Origin: UMGS946 sp048421225
Lineage (GTDB): Bacteria; Bacillota; Clostridia; Christensenellales; CAG-138
Direction: 5' to 3'
DNA length: 24,275 bases
Assembly (NCBI GenBank): GCA_048421225.1
Contig: DBFNRV010000064.1
Span: 1-24,275 of the forward strand
Positions 22,965 through 24,275 of the stretch are shown here, in pieces (positions within the stretch are counted from its first letter, which is position 1; every line of letters begins with the position of its first letter). The translations under genes and the position numbers were made by a program. The notes beneath the pieces were generated by a model. It searched no databases. It saw nothing but the letters and a program-made list of their open reading frames with translations, and was not told the DNA's origin.

Positions 22965-24182
22965 TTACCCGATATTTTCCCTGTTGATTGGCATGCTCAT
23001 GCATCTGGGACCGCCCCGCCCTTTTGATAATTCGCTCCCCGGAATTGTATGAACCTTTATTCCGCGCTTGACAAGCATGTCGTTTGTTATGTCGTTGCGA
23101 TCATAGGTTATTACTTCACCCGGAGCTATTGTAAGTGAGTTTGATCCCATATTCCAATGTTCCCTGGCCGCGGTTAGCGGGTCTCCTCCGCCCACTTTTA
23201 TAAACTCTACAGCGCTGAGCCCAAGCGCCCGCTTAAACACCTCCTCAAGGGATTCGTTCATACAGTTTGCATAAAGGGAGCCATCCTTTTTCAGCGTCAG
23301 CTCATATACGTCAAACGCGCCTTCATACACCTGGGGAGCCGCAAGGAACTTGTCGTAATCAATCATGGTGCAGATAACGTCAAGGTGCATGTATTTCCTT
23401 GTTTTTGGCAGGTTAAACACAATAATACGCTCATAACCGTTTCGCAGCAGCCGCCCAGCAACATATTCAATAGCGCCGAGGCTCGTGCGCTGGCTGTAGC
23501 CTATCGCCATGACCTTATCGGATAAAACCAGGCAATCGCCTCCTTCTATGCTGTAGCCTAAACTGTTATCATACCAAAGAGGTACTTCCTTAAATAAAGG
23601 ATGATAATCATGTATATATTTCATTAAAAGCGTCTCGCGCCGCCTGAACGGCATACTCATTGAGCTCACTATCATTCCGTTTCCTATACATATGCTTATA
23701 TCACGTGTAAAATACATTGATGAAACAGGGTCGGTAAAGAATGGGTATTCATCTTTAACCAGAAGCGGCAGCGGTTTTGGAGTCCAATCTTCCAGATCCC
23801 TGCGCATTATTCCCTTTGAAACCTCAAAAAACAGTTCTTTGGCCGTCTTGGGCGCAAGATATTCCCTGATAACCTCCCTAAGACTTTCAGCCTGCACCTC
23901 GCCTACAACAAGATAGTCCTCAATAAACTGGCGTTTAAGGCACTCATCCTCCATTATCCTTACAAACAGATCCTCAAGATACAGCACTTCAACCCCATGT
24001 GCACGGAGTACTTCCGCAAATTCATCGTGCTCACACTGGGCGGTAGGTACATGCGGGGTGTCTTCAGAGAGCATTTTTTCAAGATAATCAGGGATCAGCT
24101 GCTGTACTTCTATTCCAGGCCTGTGTAGCATAACCGTGTTTAGACGTCCAATCTCGGATCTCAGATTAACAAAATTACCCAT
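22965..24182 (-). CDS. arcA: Arginine deiminase
   Basis: Hydrolyses arginine to citrulline and ammonia, the first step of the ATP-yielding arginine deiminase pathway; it also raises pH. The 405-residue guanidino-modifying enzyme has YFTRDISI (FTRD motif), SIEGGDCLVL, KYMHLDVICTMID (catalytic His) and the C-terminal GRGGPRCMSMPI with catalytic Cys394. All catalytic positions are present and the length is typical. AGAGGTGA lies about eight bases before the ATG at 24182. No arcB, arcC or arcD follows it; the downstream neighbour is the VanZ gene. Partners could lie elsewhere. A -10-like TATAAT lies at 24230-24235. Confidence 0.95.
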   Translation of the reverse strand: MGNFVNLRSEIGRLNTVMLHRPGIEVQQLIPDYLEKMLSEDTPHVPTAQCEHDEFAEVLRAHGVEVLYLEDLFVRIMEDECLKRQFIEDYLVVGEVQAESLREVIREYLAPKTAKELFFEVSKGIMRRDLEDWTPKPLPLLVKDEYPFFTDPVSSMYFTRDISICIGNGMIVSSMSMPFRRRETLLMKYIHDYHPLFKEVPLWYDNSLGYSIEGGDCLVLSDKVMAIGYSQRTSLGAIEYVAGRLLRNGYERIIVFNLPKTRKYMHLDVICTMIDYDKFLAAPQVYEGAFDVYELTLKKDGSLYANCMNESLEEVFKRALGLSAVEFIKVGGGDPLTAAREHWNMGSNSLTIAPGEVITYDRNDITNDMLVKRGIKVHTIPGSELSKGRGGPRCMSMPINRENIG

Positions 24183-24229
24183 TATATAGTCACCTCTTAA
24201 AATGATATCGAAATTACCAAATTACTGTC

Positions 24230-24235
24230 ATTATA
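24230..24235 (-). promoter_or_regulatory. Candidate -10 box for arcA
   Basis: Minus-strand TATAAT (24235-24230) lies 47 bases before the ATG at 24182, in a very AT-rich stretch. No good -35 was found, so this is tentative. Confidence 0.35.
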
Positions 24236-24275
24236 ACTAAAATTCTTTATTAAATCTATAGCTTTAATAAAATAA

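Noticed and set aside
1..24275. CRISPR arrays, tRNA genes, insertion sequences, phage genes or toxin-antitoxin pairs
   Set aside because: No repeat-spacer pattern, cloverleaf, transposase or typical small gene pair was found on either strand by eye.

Overview
The window comes from a low-to-moderate GC Gram-positive bacterium, most likely a member of Clostridia (Bacillota). The evidence is the fab/acc gene order headed by a FabT-like MarR regulator, FabK as enoyl-ACP reductase, a homodimeric glycyl-tRNA synthetase, a DHHW/MBOAT pair, strong AGGAGG-type ribosome binding sites, and sigma-A promoters close to consensus. No rRNA, tRNA, CRISPR array, insertion sequence or phage gene was seen. Family names are from reading motifs by eye, not from database searches.

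Region 1 (1-9534, minus strand) is a complete type II fatty-acid synthesis operon running right to left: fabT-like regulator, fabH, acpP, fabK, fabD, fabG, fabF, accB, fabZ, accC, accD, accA (accA is cut by the window edge). Acetyl-CoA carboxylase (AccA/B/C/D) makes malonyl-CoA. FabD loads it on ACP, FabH starts the chain, FabF elongates, FabG reduces, FabZ dehydrates and FabK makes the final reduction. Genes overlap or lie within about 45 bases of each other. One promoter with exact TTGACA and TATAAT hexamers 17 bases apart sits ahead of the regulator. An inverted repeat centred on its -35 box is a good candidate operator.

Region 2 (9725-13039, plus strand) is a three-gene envelope cassette: a lipoprotein, an MBOAT O-acyltransferase of the AlgI type, and a DHHW/AlgX-like SGNH-type protein. 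It ends in an intrinsic terminator and probably O-acylates an extracellular polymer.

Region 3 (13068-17594, minus strand) holds two coupled FtsX/MacB-type ABC permeases with no ATPase gene next to them, a secreted cysteine-rich protein with its own promoter and long leader, and an unrecognised integral membrane protein.

Region 4 (17650-20113, plus strand) holds an OGG1-type 8-oxoguanine glycosylase and glycyl-tRNA synthetase, each with a visible promoter element; the second ends in a clear terminator.

Region 5 (20177-24275) holds a cytoplasmic glycerophosphodiester phosphodiesterase (minus), a small PF06541-type membrane protein (plus), a VanZ-domain protein with a large extra C-terminal domain (minus), and an arginine deiminase (minus). 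A perfect 22-bp palindrome lies between the last two.

Most of the window is housekeeping. The least explained parts are the ATPase-less permease pair with its cysteine-rich secreted neighbour, the VanZ fusion, the lipoprotein of the acyltransferase cassette, and several GC-rich hairpins that lack a U tract.
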